Assembly: GCF_001522545.3 (NCBI RefSeq)
Contig: NC_031781.1
Location: 6,922,911 to 6,986,910 of the forward strand
Direction: 5' to 3'
Origin: Parus major
Lineage: Eukaryota > Chordata > Aves > Passeriformes > Paridae
DNA length: 64,000 bases
The notes beneath the pieces were generated by a model, which saw only the letters and a list, made by a program, of their open reading frames with translations, was not told where the DNA came from and ran no database searches. The position numbers and the translations under genes were made by a program. Shown here piece by piece: positions 63,590-64,000 of the stretch (positions are counted from its first letter, which is position 1; every line of letters begins with the position of its first letter).

Positions 63590-63891
63590 CCCAGAACAGG
63601 GGCATCAACTGCCTTTTAAAGAGGGTTTGACCCCCAGCTCTTGAGAACCTCAGTGTTCCTGAGCCAGTCTTCCAAAATCACCAAAATGTTCTTAATCTAG
63701 ATTGGTATGAAGGGGCTCTGATGTATTCTGGCAGTTGAATCCTCTCTTCATAAATTTCACCAAAGGGAGGTGGTCCCTCTCAGCGTTATCTTTGCTTAGG
63801 CTGGAGGCCACCAGATCTTTGCTGAAACCACCTCGGGCCTCCACTTACAACCTCCTTCACAGTGAGGGAAACAGAGCTGCTTTTGGCTTTC
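63590..63891. other. Intronic sequence, nothing recognised
   Basis: About 300 bp of mixed-composition sequence between the GC-rich patch and the terminal minisatellite. I see no gene, repeat family or clear regulatory signal. Confidence 0.5.
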
Positions 63892-64000
63892 CTGAGAGGA
63901 ACCACCCCATGTGTGCAGGATGTGTCTCCCTAAGAGAGACAACCTCGTGTCTGCAGGATGTGTCTCCCTAAGAGGGACCACCCCGTGTCTGCAGGATGTG
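63892..64000. repeat. 38-bp minisatellite running off the window
   Basis: The marker gcaggatgtg begins at 63,915, 63,953 and 63,991, giving a constant period of 38 bp. The unit contains tgtctccctaagag, a gaccacccc-like block and gtgtctgcaggatg. Nearly three units are visible, with a few substitutions between them, and the array continues past the right edge, so its true length is unknown. The period is not a multiple of three, and a coding repeat is unlikely. Confidence 0.93.

Noticed and set aside
20237..64000. Search for CACNA2D3 exon 3 (expected to begin KYKEYEKD)
   Set aside because: No acceptor followed by a matching coding sequence was seen. A by-eye scan can miss a short exon; a translated alignment would settle it.

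Overview
The window looks like a piece of a bird nuclear genome, although a non-avian reptile cannot be excluded. The DNA is AT-rich and almost free of genes. The recognisable interspersed repeats are short 3' pieces of CR1-type LINEs, and the one clear gene has vertebrate intron-exon structure with GT-AG boundaries. No bacterial, organellar or viral genes were recognised.

The only gene I can support is the 5' end of CACNA2D3, which encodes the alpha2delta-3 auxiliary subunit of voltage-gated calcium channels, on the + strand. Layout: 1-18,360 is upstream intergenic DNA with two CR1 pieces (about 1,427-1,737 and 8,676-8,742). A GC-rich, CpG-dense island at about 18,378-18,965 is the likely promoter. 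Coding exon 1 (19,435-19,550) carries the start codon, a signal peptide and the first mature residues. Intron 1 is 604 bp. Exon 2 is 20,155-20,236. Everything from 20,237 to the end of the window (over 43.7 kb) appears to be the start of intron 2. I found no exon 3.

The two exons join in frame to give the first 66 codons of the protein. This region comprises the signal peptide and the N-terminus ahead of the VWA_N and VWA domains. Exon 2 matches my recollection of the mammalian protein residue for residue, while the signal peptide is entirely different from the mammalian one.

The intron holds two CR1 pieces (one weak), simple repeats, a recent 52-bp tandem duplication, and a 76/77-bp local duplicate whose upstream copy is flanked by 19-bp direct repeats. 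A GC-rich patch and a 38-bp minisatellite lie at the right edge. Several CpG-bearing, repeat-free stretches could be conserved non-coding elements, but that needs alignment to other vertebrates. I did not find a new molecular system. The points most worth a second look are the divergent signal-peptide exon and the duplicate with flanking repeats.
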